Source: Orthonyx spaldingii (lineage: Eukaryota; Chordata; Aves; Passeriformes; Orthonychidae). From it: DNA of 64,000 nucleotides. Shown piece after piece: positions 25,136 to 40,100 of the stretch (position 1 is the first letter of the stretch; each line of letters begins with the position of its first letter). The DNA lies in NCBI GenBank assembly GCA_013397795.1, contig VZTJ01002641.1, positions 1-64,000 of the forward strand. Reading direction: 5' to 3'. The notes under the pieces are model-generated. The model made no database searches and had not been told where the DNA came from. It was given only the letters and a program-made list of their open reading frames with translations. Made by a program: the position numbers and the translations under genes.

Positions 25136-28100
25136 CTATAAGAAAAAAAAGATTAAATCTCAAAACTCAACTTGTAAGATACCACAATCATTCCAGTTCC
25201 ATGATCCATTCACAGAGTACATCTCTGTGCATTTGTTTTTCTCTTTTGCTACGTGTAGGTAAGAAAAAAATTAAAAGAAATTAAGCAACCACAATACTGA
25301 TTTTTCTTGAAGCCCTTCAACTCAGTAGTAAAGACTCAACTCAGTCTCTCCCAAACATCCCACAAAATTCTGGACGTTAGAACAGACAAGAGACCAGAAG
25401 TTAGAACAATAAAAGCATTCCCAAATGATTGCTGTGCTATTATTTGATTCAATACATAAAATTTGCATATAAAATGAGTACTCAAATGATATACAAACAA
25501 ACATACAGCTCAACACCCTCATAACATGGGATAAAACAGTTCTATGATTGCTCCTTCTGGAATAACTGCAACTAGCTATTATGCTGTGGATCACAATAAA
25601 GACTTGAATTAGAAGTTCTCTTGCTAAAAGGAAGTTTGTGATTCACTAGGTTCCCACCTAAATACACTGTTGGATGCAACATTTAATTATACCTCATCAA
25701 CCAAATACAGCTGTATTAGTCATCCCTTGACATAACAGACCAGATGTGTTCCTTTGGAGCCACTCTCTGGTACACAAATCCATCTTCTAAACAGCTAATA
25801 GTTGAAATAACTTTCAGTTCTTGAATTGGGGAAGTACATAGTTAAATAAATTTTCTTCATATGTGTTTATCTAAGAATTCCACAATAAAGATTAAGTAGC
25901 TGTACAGAACCACATCCTACAAGCACAAAAAAATTATTTTAGTGCACTATTCTGTGTTACCATCCTGGCATTTACATGATGTTTATGAGAAGCAGGGCTA
26001 TGCAATAAAGACAATTATTCAATTTTCAACTCAAGACATATCCCCCAAACAGTCAGCAGTATAACAGCACACTATATTCCCAAGACACACTCCCACTTTA
26101 TACTGTAATTGAATTAGATCTTTAAGTCTGTTCAGATTAAGTGGAAAAGCACCAAAACATATTTTCAGCTAGTACTGAAAAAACAAATGAGAAAGTGAAT
26201 ACAACACAGCAAAGTAAAGAAGGTCACTGCAGTAAAAAAAAAAAAAAAAACCAAGGAGGGAAAGACAGCTACTCAGAAAAAAAAGGGAGACAGACACAGG
26301 AGGACACAAGGGACCAAGGGGACAAAAACTAGAGTAGACTGGGCACATCTAAAATGAGGAACTGCTAGACAACTTTCCTCTTGTTTTAAGAGGTAAACAT
26401 GCTAGATAAGGGAACTAGGCTTCAGAGGATGGGCAGAGAGGTAAAAATAGCATATTTTAGCAAGGAAGCCTATAGAAATACATGATCATAAGGACAGGGA
26501 AACCAGCATGGGAGCACAAACCCTCGAACAGCAGAACATCAACAGAAGTGCCTACACCTGCTCCTTTGGTTGCAGCAGTGCAGGCCAGGAAGCCCAAGCT
26601 AGCAGCACAGTGTGAAACCTCCCGAGAGGTTGGAGTTATCCCCCAAAACAGCCAACAATGCCAGCACCCAACTCCCAGCAACTACAGGCTAACCTACGAG
26701 ATTTAGGGCTTTGACCACCTGCAAGGAAGAGAAATGTATGTTAATTGGACAAATATACTTTGAACAAAATTCAAAGCCTCTTCTGCTCCATTTTCACCAA
26801 GAAGTTATTTCCTTGCAGTTATACTCTTCTAGAATGATCTTATAATGAGGACACATGGTGCTCTCACAAAAAATAAGAAATAATAATAATAATATTAAAA
26901 AAAATTTAAAAATCTAAATCTCAAAATCAAGTGCTAAATAGAAAATAGTGTTCTGCTCACTCTGGAATTAGGAAGTCATGAAGAAAACAATAAACTGCAC
27001 TTTCACATTCACCATCATCCTCCTTATCAATGGGATTCAAAAACAAGTAAAATTTTGTACAACACCAATACATTAAGAACAAATATTGAACTACAGTATA
27101 GAAATTTTTTACTTACAGTTGCTCAATTTGGTCAAACTCTCTTTCGCCTCCTGCAGAACACAGAAAGTGTATATATATATATAAAGTCTCAATTTAATAA
27201 ACAATAGAAAATTTCTTGTTTAATACATTTACTCATTGTTTAATCAGAACAAAATCTTACTTTTCATTTTATTAGTGTTCTTAAATTTCTATTTCAAATT
27301 ACCTTGTTTATCTGTTCAAGGAAATTAACTCAAAAATTGTGAAAAAGCTTATTTTGATAAAGTTTTATTAATCTGATTTTAACACAAATCATATTATATA
27401 TATAGACTTATACATTTCTGTATTTTAGAATACAGATAACATACATATATGTATGCATTAGACACATGCATTTTTCTTTCTTTCAAATTTCTTTAAAGAC
27501 ATTTCTCCCATCATGGCTACTAAGAACTGCCTCCATTCCTAAGCACTCCCCCCCAAATTACAGCCTCTGAATTCTTTTGTATTGCAAGAAGAAAAACCAG
27601 TGGTACAGCAAACCTGTTACAGATAAGTATGGCTTAGTGAAAGCACTTTGCATTGCAGTGTTTTAGAAAAAAGAATTTTATCAGAAATACTGATGTGAAA
27701 ATGACATCTTCACATATGGAATGCTATGGGTCATACCTTTCTACCTTTGTCTGTAATTTCAACAGAGAGCTAAAAATTACTTTAAAAAACCCAAACCGAC
27801 CAATCAAACACAAAACCCCCAGCAAAACTTACCTTTTTCTTTCTTTTTCGAATACAACTCATAGAGGAAAATAGTAGTTACAAGAATAACAACTTCAGCC
27901 ACAACTGCCAGAAAGGGTTTGAGAGGTGCCATGATGGAGAGAACTTTAAGTTCAAACCTCCCTTTACTGCTCCCTAATGCAAAAGCAGATTCACACCAAT
28001 ATACACCATCATCTTCCTTGGTGAGCTTGAGTATCTCCAGACGGTTTACACTGGCAGATTGCCTCTTAATTTGAAACTTGTCTGTCTGCGGAGACACATC

Positions 28101-31100
28101 AATGTGAACCTGAAAAAAATACATTAATGTCTTATTAATGTAATGAGAAGGTGTTTAATCAAACAGTATCATCAACATACAATTCTGTATACATATGTAA
28201 AATGAGTTAGGAACAAAAAGCATTTGTGAAGCATGATTAGCCTACCTTAAAGGGAAGGATTTATATTAACTGGACACCCTAGTGCCCTCTAGACCCACTG
28301 GAGGAAAATACAAACTTTCAGTGGGCAAATCGTCTGACTTGTTTTAGTTTATTTAAGAGCAGATAAAGGTACCAAAGGTACCTTTGGCTCCACTGACTCT
28401 CCAATGACAAAGGCATCCTCAGCTGCCAGATCTAATGCACAGGTTTCGCCACAGCACAAAACATGCGTTTTCAAGGAAGTGGAAGAGTGAACTCTGCTTT
28501 ACAGGGAAACATGTTGATACTCTTACAAGTCAGTGCAAATCTCCAGCAGCATAAAGGAGACAGATCTCCTCTCAGTTGACTTTGCTGCCCTCAGAACAGA
28601 GCTAAAACAAAGTATTTTAGGAAGTGATGTTTATTAGATAGGTAGTAAGGCTAGGAAATAGAGTAACTTGTACCTGGAGGAAGTATAGGATCATACAGTA
28701 TCTTACAGGTGAAAGCAGGTCCCACTGTACGATTGTTTTTACTGTATTTATACTGGTTATACTGCTCAAATCTTGCCACTGGATACAAAAATAGTCTCTC
28801 AAAATACATCTGATTTGTTTATGTGGGAGTATGGCAGGGCTTTTTGAAAAAGACGCATCGTACAAACCAGAAAATAACCCTACATCCCTGTAACAATGAA
28901 TACTTGTAAATATTACAGATATTTTTTCCATTTCCATACAGAGAATTTCATTAAAGTTAATGGAAATGCAATTTGTAGAGCTTGCAGTAAAGTCATTATA
29001 CTTTACAAAACGTCTGTTATTTATTTTTTGTCACACTGTTTTGCTTGGCAAACAGATGAAAACCTTACCAGCTTAGTTCCATTGCTCTTATACCAGGTCC
29101 AAGCCATGGCAGCATACTCAGTTTTACAAACCATTACAGCTATATCTCCTTCATAAGTGATTATGGGTTTTTCTTTTCCTTCAATCTTTGGTACTAAGAT
29201 CAAGGAGAAAAAAGTTCGTCAAGTGAAAGATGCAGGTTTTGATTAGTGTTACAAAAGAATATATTTAGGTATTCATTTACAGTACTCCACTCACTCTTTC
29301 CAATTAAAACCCACATGATTTATCATTCATGACGTGATGTAAATGAGGAGTCATTTTCAGCTGGTATTTCAGATATATCATCTGTGCAGAAGATTACAGG
29401 AATCCTGTTCTCACTTGCTGTGTGCTCTTGAAAGCTGACAATTAACACCAAATGTCAAGTAAAAAAAAAGTCAGGCTGTGATTTCTACCCTTGCCCATTT
29501 CCTCTTTCCTTTCCTTGGCAGCTGCAAGCTACATGCTTCAGTTCTAGTACACTAGAAACAAACATATAATTTTCCTGCAATTTCACTCAATCTGCAGAAA
29601 CTGTCAGAAGTCTATTCCAGCCACAATGTGACTGCATAATGGTATCTGACAAGTTGTACATACAGAGAACTTTTCTGTAATTAAGAAACAACTGCAGATT
29701 GATAGAGATCTGTAGTTACAAACATTTTCTGAGATCAAGCAATGACTTTTAGGTGCATGCCAATAAAAAGGGCTTTTGGTCCAAACTTGCTGAGGACAGA
29801 ATACAGCCAACAAGAAACAAGACATCAGTTTAACTTCAGAGCTACTTGTCCTAACCATTGGAACTGCAGGTGCCCCACAAGCTTCCAAAAGCATGTGCCC
29901 AGAAAAGCTATTCAATGTACTGACACTAACTCATAGACAATGTTAGAACTTGGCAAGTACATTACGCTGAAGCATGTATTTCCCCTTGCCCCTCCTTTCC
30001 CTCTTTATTAGGATGTTTACCAATGTTTTTCCTCAGATCCACTTATTTAAAATTTTACTTCAAGTTTCACTGCTCTGCTTTGTACAGATCCACCACATAC
30101 TTCAGAATTTATTGACCACACTAGACTAAGCAGGCCACATTATTTTTCTGAGTACAAATTCTTTTTCCCCCAAAATACATTTTTCATGTGTATTCAAACT
30201 TAAGTTTCCTGTTCAGAAATACATATGAAGCCAGTTTGTTAATATGAACACTCATTTCAGAATTTACTGCACCATACATCAAGACTCTTCTAGTGAAGTT
30301 CTCTCACTCCATGCGTATATTTTAATCACTAGACTATTCTTTTGAAGAGTACTGGCAGAGTATCTTCTCTGCTGCCATTAAAAGGGATCAGCTCACTAAT
30401 TACTGCTGCAATCTTGACAAAAAAAAGCAGGTTGGGATCAAGAAACCCCATATACACAGCACATGCTTATGTGGTATTCAGAAATTCAGACATGCTGATC
30501 AGTGGCAAAGCACAGCTATATTCATACTAGTCATACATGTGACCACATTAGCCATGCTTAAGGACATGAACACCCATCACAAGTTCTGGGATCTGGCTCT
30601 GTAACAGCTGTCAATCATTAAATGCACTCAACGATTGTCACAGGTATCTCTGCAAGTAGATCACATCAAATTTGGTGACAAAATACTCCTGCTGCACAAA
30701 GCCAACTTTTGAACAGACAGGTGTCAGCATCAGCATTCACACTAGTCAGATTTCCACACTGCTTTACAAACCAGAGCTACTTCATGGTGTACATACTACA
30801 ACAGCTGCTTAAGGATGCCTGAGCAAAGGGCAGAGAAATTAATCTATTCCACCCTTTTAGAAGCTAGCAGCATTTCACAACATTTAAAAATACCGATGAA
30901 CGTCCTGTCCTCTGCGTTTATTAACTTGAACTTCCTGTAAGTATCTCACTGTTTTCTGCAAACCTCCTCAAAATCTGAGGGGTCATGCCAGGCCAGGAAT
31001 GAGGGAGGATGGAGAGGTAACACATCCAACAATCCCAAACTGCATAGTGGAAAAGCTATTGCAGTTAGTTACAGCAGTGATGACTTTAGCCACTGAGTCT

Positions 31101-34100
31101 ATAGCAACACATTACTCATCTTTCAGTTTGAGAATCATTCTCTCTGCATTATTGACTGGAAGATTCAAGGACTTCTCTTTCCTATTTTCTTCACTCTTGC
31201 ATTAATCTTTAAAAGCATCAAGCCAGTACTTTTTATGGCATCAGAAGTGGCAGCATTCAACCATCGTGAAGCAATTCTCCCATCTTCTTATAATAAATCA
31301 ACCAGTCCTATGCACTGTTCTGGAAAAGATGACTTTCCTATTGAGTCATCACTGCCCTTAGTGTAACAGCTATTGTGTACTTACAAAAAAAATAAGGTCT
31401 CCTTGGACTTTTTTCCATCTATACAGACTTGGTCAGCTATTCAAATAAACCTTACCCACATGCTGCCAAGAAAAATACATAATTATTTTTAGAGATTAGA
31501 AGGCCCGAATAAACTACAACTTTGTCTTTATTCAGTACTGCAAGCTAGACTCTCCTAGCTGAAGGTCTGAAAGCAGGTATCAACATTTGATATTTGAACC
31601 TATGCAAGTTTCCTCAAGTCCTACTACTGGATATCTCACTGAACAAAGGGAGCTTGCAGTATTGAGAATTAGGGAGCCCCACTGATTAATTTAGCTGAGG
31701 TTAGGGTAGTGATTTGAGAGTTAGGGTTTCTCAGAGCCTGTGTTCAGGGAGAATCTCTCATGCATCAGTCTTCACAGATTAAATTCTTGCCTTGCTTTTT
31801 GCAAAACTTGAATGGTAGGAATAGAGAAGGGAGTAACTCTCATTAGAGTTATTCATCATGATCAGCAGCTTGTATTATCATGGTATTATCATTTCCACAC
31901 ATCTTCTATGCAACTGGATTTCACCTACTACTTTCCAGGGTAACACTGATGGAGAATTGAACGCAAAACAGAAGAAAGGGCACTCATGCTGCCCAATGAA
32001 GTACATTATTTTTACATTTAAGTACTATTTTTATACTATTACAGAACGAAAGATGCCCTAAGGCAATAATGTAATGTTTCAGAAATACAAATGAAATTTA
32101 AAAAATCCTGCCTCCATTTTACCAATCATTACTTCACTTTTAACACCAAACCTCAGACTAAACTTTCAAATTATTGACGCTCCTTTTTGAAGAAATTTAT
32201 CCAAGACGCAATCCTTTACTCTCATGCCCTAAAAAGTGAAGAATATTCACTTCTGCTGTAGAGATGGAGAGGGAAGGGAAATCAATTAGTCAGTAAGGGT
32301 AAAAAAAGTAAACTTGTATGTTCTTTTGATTATTAGGAATTTTTTTAAAGGCTTTTAGTTTTTGGTTCAAAATTCTCCCATCCATGCTACAGAAATTACT
32401 TTGATACTTCGGTATTCTCACTAAGCCTGACTATATTAGGCACTACTTATCAAATTAAGTCACAATTTCCATAGTATTCAGAAAGAATACTAATACAGCT
32501 TCACAGTGTTCAGCTGAAACAAAAATTTAAAATAAATACAAATTAATTAAATTACCTTGCAAATGAAATGTAGCACTGATTTCTTCTTCACCTTTCAGAA
32601 TACAACTGTAACTTCCCAGCTGACTGCTAGTGGAGATTGTCAATCTTAAAAAAAAACAAAAAACAAATCACCAATGTGTGTTTTTGTGTATATTTTCTTT
32701 TTTGTATCACTATGAGTGACTGCTAATTAGTATTCTAAAGGAAACAGTTAGAATTAGTAATGGAGTAGAGAACATACAATCACTGAACACTAGGATTGAG
32801 GTTTAGTGCAATGCAGAAATGGCATAACATTTTTAAGAAAACAGAAGAGCACAAGCACACCTTGAAACATAAATACCATTTTCACCCTTCAAGCTGACAG
32901 AAGACCACCTTTAAGCAGCATTATCTACAGGTTACTGAAATAGACATAGGCTCACCATGTGAACTACGAAGCATCTCCTATGTGGTGCTTTGGGAAGAAC
33001 AAACCATTTAAGTAATCTCTTCAACACAAAAAATAGTTTTAAAGAGCTTCCATCTAATGAAGTCCTGCATTTTCTCCACTGGCAAACTATACATTTTACT
33101 GGCACTTTGAAAAAGATTTACATGGCTGTGTATATAGAGTATCAGAATTGTGACAGTTATATTCTCATCATATTTTCTACAATAGAAATTTTATAGAAGT
33201 ATTACTGCTGTTAAAACTATACAGAAATCAACTGGAGACTAATCAGATAAAATACGTAAATAGCCTAATTCTGAAAAACAATAACAAATTGTATCAATTG
33301 TAGAAAGGCTTCTACAACATTTTTTGAGTTTCTGTAAAGGTTTGAAAGACTTAAGAAAACCTCCCAAATATCTTTATTGTAAATCTCACTTTTCTCTTCT
33401 GTTGACTACAAAGGAAAGAAAATGGTCATTGATGCCTTCCAGACTTCTGCAAAGAAGCAATGAGGTGGAAAAGAGCATGCAGAAAATGAGGGAGTAGAAA
33501 GAGATACTGCTAGAATATTTTAATGTCAGACTGATTATTATTTCACTTACTGAACTTCAAGGAACGGTTTCGTTATTCTATGGTTTTTTTTTTTTAAAAA
33601 AACCTTTGTTTTTTGAGCACTAGAGGAAAAACAGGAGCTCCTCCTCCAGGCTTGAGGTACCTGCAACCTTTCTCCTGTCCTGAAGTTTCAACATGTTGAT
33701 TAATCTTCGCATTTGGTCCTTTTCCAATATATACACCACTGGTATTGGGCAGTGTATATAACATAGCAACTCATTAGAATCTGTAAACCACAGTGTAAAG
33801 AATGCTACTTACTGGATGCTCCAGCTGTTCTGAGATTTACTGGTATGACTTATTGTTTCACTTTCACTTTTCCAAGTCACTTGAGGATTTTTCAAATTGG
33901 AATTCTCATCTAACTTGCATGTAAGTTCAACTTTAGTTGGATTGGCCAAAGAGATATTTTTTTCCCGTGGAGCACCAGGCACACCTATAAAAAGTTTAAA
34001 AACATTTAATGAAAAAACATATTTCCTCATTTTGGGCAAAAAAACTTCTAAGACTGTATTTACGTATACAGCATTACAGGTGGATACAGGTGCTATTTAC

Positions 34101-37100
34101 ACTCCCCAGAGCAAAAAAACTCCTGCAAAATCAGAGTTTCACAGTAATTTTCTGAAGTCATAACTGAGTTAAAATATATATCCTTTACAAAAATAACACA
34201 CTCCATTTTGTAGTTAAACTTCCTAGAGAGCTCTAATATAGAAGTATAGATACTCATTTCACTGAAAGCAAGATAGACTTAAGAGACAGACTTAAGTTTT
34301 ACATTATTTAATCTGAACAAAAAATATTAAGTACTTAACATGCACACAAAGCTGTATGATTAATGTTAAGAAGAGTTAAGACAAATATCTATAACCATCT
34401 GGATTTTAACCAGTTGCAAATTTTTATGCTACTGTTCAGATCACAGGTATATCCATCCTATTGCTAGGGAAGCTGTTAATAAAATCCACAACCTTAACAT
34501 TAATGTTGGATCAGGCCTTTCACGCTACAGTTACTCAAGCTGACGCCAAATAATCTTCAAATCCATTTAGGGCTGCTTTTGCCTTCCTGGCAAGCCAGTA
34601 GAATTACAACGGGAGAAGAGTCCCATTGTAATTCCCACAGTAGAAAAACCTGGCCAATTTTTGCTTTTCATGAGCATAGGTTCATGAGCATAAAATAAGC
34701 ATATTTAAAAAGTAGATATCAACAGCAAGTATCTTCTCTGATCCATCGAAACAGCCTTTAACGAGAAAGCACTTTAGATATTGTGCCTGTTAGCACTGAC
34801 ATTTTATTTCATAACTGGCCTTTTCTTTCATGCCTTCTAGATAGAAGTGTTGTTAGTCATCTAAATACTCCAAGAAAATTTATCCATGCCTCACTTCAGT
34901 CCTAGACCTACCCTGTAGTATTCTGTGGCAAAAAAAGTGTAGTTGTATCGCACATGTTCTTTCCAAGAGAAGATGAAGTTTTAAGGTACTGCTCACTGGC
35001 ATAGTAATGTAAGTCATACCAAAGCAGCAGGGAAGTCTTGCTGAAGTGACAGCACCAGATATAGAAAAAGTGAACTTTATTGGCTCTGGCAGAGACATTT
35101 ACAATCTGAAGAACAGCATGTCCAGAACTGCAAGACCCAGACAAAACACTTCAGATGTGTTGAACTGGAGATAAACTTAGAAGTGCAACACCTCAGTATT
35201 CCACTGCAGAGCAAAGTTGGTTACTGAAACTCATTTATTAGAACAATTAGGCTCAATAAATGAGCCAAGCATAACATAGCTTGTTGAGGTTGTTTATGAT
35301 CAAAGTAATTTTACAAATGGACCAAGTTTCACAGTCGCAAAAGTTTTACAGTCTGTCTAATTACACCAGCTAAAAATACTATCTGTCCCTTCTGAAATTA
35401 TTTTAAAATTAAATCCATCCTTTGAATGAATGGAACATAAAACCTGATGATGTTGAAGACTACCCAATAGCAAGACTGATGTCTGGCACATCCCTGTATC
35501 AGGAGTACACATACCAGAACAGGAAACAGATAGTATCTTAAGTTTCCTGCTAGGAGAAAATGCAGCATAAATGCTCCACAATTACATCCTTAAAATATCA
35601 CATCAGTACTTCGCAAATCTTCCAGAGATACTTCAGTTAGATCAGTTTCCCCAGCTATCCAGGAAATTAATTCTAGAATAGTATTTGGCAGCTGGGAACT
35701 TCACATGTACTTTAGGAACAGGTTTATTTTTCCTGTTCTCCACGCTTTAACTCCTGCAATATTGCTAAGCTAACGCCTGCTGTTCAGCAAGTACCCTTGC
35801 TTACGTGGTCTCTCCAAGTGGATTCACCAGTGCAAGAAACCTATCATTTCAATTGATTTGGAGGAAGAGAGAGTTACGAGTTAGTTTTACTTGTAGTTTT
35901 AATAAAAGCATAAATGTACTTATCTTTTACTGAGCTCATCATATTCTCACTGTGAATATCTTCACTTTATCAAGAACTTGCCATGTGTGTACTAACATTC
36001 AATATAAAATAACTGGAATACAAAAAATAACACACTCACCTAGGACTATCTCATATTCTGAGCTATTATAGGTGTTCTCCTTGACTGCTGGCTTGACCTC
36101 TTGTGTGGCAACATCTGGACCTAAAAATGTTTAGGGGGAAACAAAGTTATATTATCCTATATAAGTAATCACACAGTAGTGCCAATATGGTACTGCAATT
36201 ATTAATTATAACAATCTTAGAGGGAGAAAACAGACCTTGCCAAATGCTGACTACTGTGGAGATCCTTTTGTAGACCTGTCTTAGCACCCATAATCTTAAA
36301 ACAGCAGTGTTGCAGGGTTGCTGTTATAGTAATTATGCTATGTTATATAATGGTTTCTAGCTTTATTGTAATGTTGTAATTGTGAATGTCAGTAGTCTAA
36401 AAATGCCACAGCTATTTCACATCCTGATTCAAAAAGTCACCTATAGCTTAGATACAGCACTACGTCAATGTTTAAATAGTTCTTGAGAAAGTAGTAAGCT
36501 TTAAAAAAATCTTAAAAAAAACCAAACAAAACCCAAACCAAAACCAATAAACCACAAAAAACCCACCCAACAAAAAACCCTGGAACAGAATGCTGCCATT
36601 CCTAAACCCACTACAATCTAACAACATTGCCACGAAATCAGAGGTTGACTATCTAATCTAGGTGTTGCTTTAATGAATGCAGAAGCAAGAACACCTTGTA
36701 GTTCACTACAAAATGGTCAAAGACCCTCACTGCTCCTCAAAATGCCTGATACACAGCAGGCAACGCCGTTCTACAAAGAAAGGATACCAATATTAATCAT
36801 TATATGCTTGACTTAAAAATATTCTTTCGCTTTTGTGAGGAAAACCTACACTTGCAAGGTGTATGGTCACCAAAATTCCTTTTCCATAGGGCTGTGGATC
36901 AGATACTCTTCTGAGAGTATGAGATCTTTCACAAGTTCTACAAAGCTTGATACAGCAACTCTAAGCACAGTCTGTTCCCATCACTTGGTTCTCATGCATT
37001 TCAAGAGCAGAGAAAGAAAGCAAATTAATAAGCTACAGCTCTAACAGATGTAGCCCACCTACAATAGTTTTCTTCTAATTAAATGATGAAACAAAAGAAG

Positions 37101-40100
37101 TAAATTTCACCACCACCCCTCCAATAGATACACTAAATATTTTAAGCCACATGTGCTTTTTACATGCTGGGAAAGTAATTTTATTGTCAAATATTTCATA
37201 ATGCATTGCAGAAATATATGAACAGTAACTAGAGACTGATTCTGCCCAGTCACACAGCATTATAAGAGAAAATTATTCTGCTTTTTGTAGAAGGAGATGG
37301 GCTTGATTAGCTCTCCTGTTCATGGATTGTAAAGATTCCCAATCACAATTGAGAAGATAGAGGAACTGGCCTACAGCTTTGGCCTTCTCACTGAGAGATG
37401 CATTGTGTGGGTGAATTGATCACTGTGCAGTAGAAATAGCACCTCTGAAAGCCAACATCTCATTAGAATTACTTCTTCCCTTCCATAAAACACTGGACTC
37501 TCAGGTAAAGCTCTCAAATGCATGCCTCTGAGCTACATTTGACAGGATGTGGCTGTGCTGAAGGAGGTCCCTGCTAGTGGTTTGCATCTAAAGCCATAAG
37601 CAGAGGTACCACATGCCTTTCATGTTGTTGGCCAGTTTCAGAAAACATCCTGTCAAGCTCACAGCACAAGGAACTCTGTGCCACAGGCAATCAACCTTCT
37701 GCCTGGCTTGCTCCATCTGCATTTTCATACTCTCCCTCAAGCTTCAGCCAGTTTAAGTAAAATTAAATGTGTATATTAAGGTGGCTGGTATGGAAGAACA
37801 GAGCTTCAGGCTATTTCATTTGGTGTTGTTGACAGTAGATTGTCGTCAACCTTAACTGGTAGTAAAAAATGGCTTTTTAAGCAGAGAAATCAAAGCTGTC
37901 TCTAGCAGTAGACAATAGTTCTGTTGTGCTAGACAAGAACACAACAAGTCTTGATCGCTGCTCCATGGAGAAATAAACTATTTGAAGTGTTTACCCAGGA
38001 AATAATATGTCAAGGCTGAAAAGTTCTGGCAGATCTCAGCCTGCCTGCATGCGCAAACACTCAACATGCCAGGATTGTCACAGATCACCTGAGTTTAGGT
38101 CAGTCTAATACATGCATCACCTGCTTTTGTACCAAAATCCCTCACAACGGCAAATTCAGAACGCACCAGTGGTGGTTCATATGGTAGATCCAGCCACAAA
38201 AAACTAGACAACCTTTAAAGTGGCTTGCACATGAACAGGGTTTTGATATTGACCTTCTTCCTCAATTCAAACATCAAATGAAAATATTCAGGTGAGGTCA
38301 TATTATATTAAACACTTTCTATGTTTCATCTAGGTCAGTGTGTGCTTATGTAGGTAGTTATTGAATTTATTATCTGTTGCACTCCTAGTTTTCACATTGT
38401 GCTAAAAAGCTCTGAAGATGAACACCAGAAAAACAACATTATCTCAAAAACACCCCTCAACTTGTAGGCAAAGTAACTTGTCAAGTCAGAACTTGATTGA
38501 GTTCACATACAAATATAACTTAGCTCATGTTTGACTTGCACTAATCTACATGAGCTTTGGGACAGTGTTGAAATCCTGATTCTCTGATCCTTATGGAGAA
38601 AGGAGAAGTAGAATAAACAATCACTGGTTTCTTGTCCTGTCTGGAACTTATTCTTAGCCCTTTGTTAAAATTACAATTAAGATATAAGGGACAACAGATA
38701 GTTTTGACACACCCATAATCAAGAAAGATGAAGCTAGCAGGCATAGTGATGTAAGGGCATTGTTATTCTTTTCACTAACACATGGGCATAAGGAGCTCTC
38801 ATACTGAAAATTATCAGGTCTAAAGGCTAGAACACAACCTCCCTGCAGTGGTACTAGTTTGGGCGCTGCCTGACCTCCAGGGTCATTGCCTGCTTTTATG
38901 GCATATATGCCTAAGGGCGGCAGGTCATGAAGCTGGCAGTTGCATAGCTTTTTCCAGTCCTGGAGATACTTACGACACTCAAGTTCTTGCAGTGGCTTGA
39001 AAAGGCCCAGATGGTACAACTACTTCTGCTTTTTCCAAAAACTCACAATCTTATTTCAAGAGACTTAAGTATGAAAATGTAAGCTCTATACAATAAAAGA
39101 ATATCAATAGGAAAAAGGACTATAGTTTTAGGTGTACTGATATAAAACAATTACCAGATGATTCATTAAGTCCAGCTTGCATCTTAGTCAAGGAATTAGC
39201 CTGACTGGAATCTTGTGTTGTCATAACTGGATCTAAAAAACAAAACAAAACCAAAAAAAGGAGAAAAAGTTTAAAGAAACTTTGAGTCTTTAAGTCAGAA
39301 AAAGCTAGTTCATGAAAATAATTCCAGCAGAACATCCTCACCCCAGCCTTTCTCCTCCATTTTTTCCCCCAAGTTCTGCGCACACACATTAAAAAATGCA
39401 CAAGGACTGTTTTTCATTGTTTCTTTACCTCACTTTAGGCAAGAAAAGATTAAAGAACAGAGGCAATATTTATTTCATCTCTAATTTCTGTATAGAGTTC
39501 TTTTCTTGCAGTTAGCTTACAGCCAGGCAAACCCACTCTTCAGAATGTTCCAGCAACTTTATAAACTGTACTCACATCCTGTCTTGTTCATAGGCTTAAA
39601 ACAGCACTAATGCCACTGACACTGGTAGATTATTTTTAACACAGATTAGCAGATTTTCCAATACAATAAGGACTTCATTGCAACTTTACAAGTCTAGCGT
39701 GATGAACAAGCAATGAACAAGCCTCCTTTCCTTCCACTAACACCTCAGTAAGCAAAAGACATCTATATCAAACATTAACTTCAGCATCTAATACTAACAA
39801 TTATCTCCATTTTCCTTAATATCACTGCAAATCTGATCCTCCTCCTCCTATAAGACAGTTTTTACAAGAACCAGTTAAGACTCTAGTTTGCTTTATGCTC
39901 TTGACTGGAGAAAGAACACCACAGGAAGAGGCAGAGGACTTGCTTACTAGTTGTGTCACTCTTAAGAACTCAAGATACCTAGATATTTTAGAAGAATGGA
40001 AACATCTCCTCATTCCCTTTTTCCCCACATTTGGGTGACAGAACTAGTGTTTACTTTGTACTAACTATCTTCACTGACAAAGGTATTCCAGGACACATTC

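Noticed and set aside
28617..28937. 106-codon minus-strand frame in EMB intron 6
   Set aside because: The flanking exons 6 and 7 join directly in phase 0 across Ig domain 2; an exon here would disrupt the domain.
38654..39019. 121-codon minus-strand frame in EMB intron 2 as an extra exon
   Set aside because: No convincing acceptor/donor pair, no resemblance to embigin, and including it is not needed for frame continuity.
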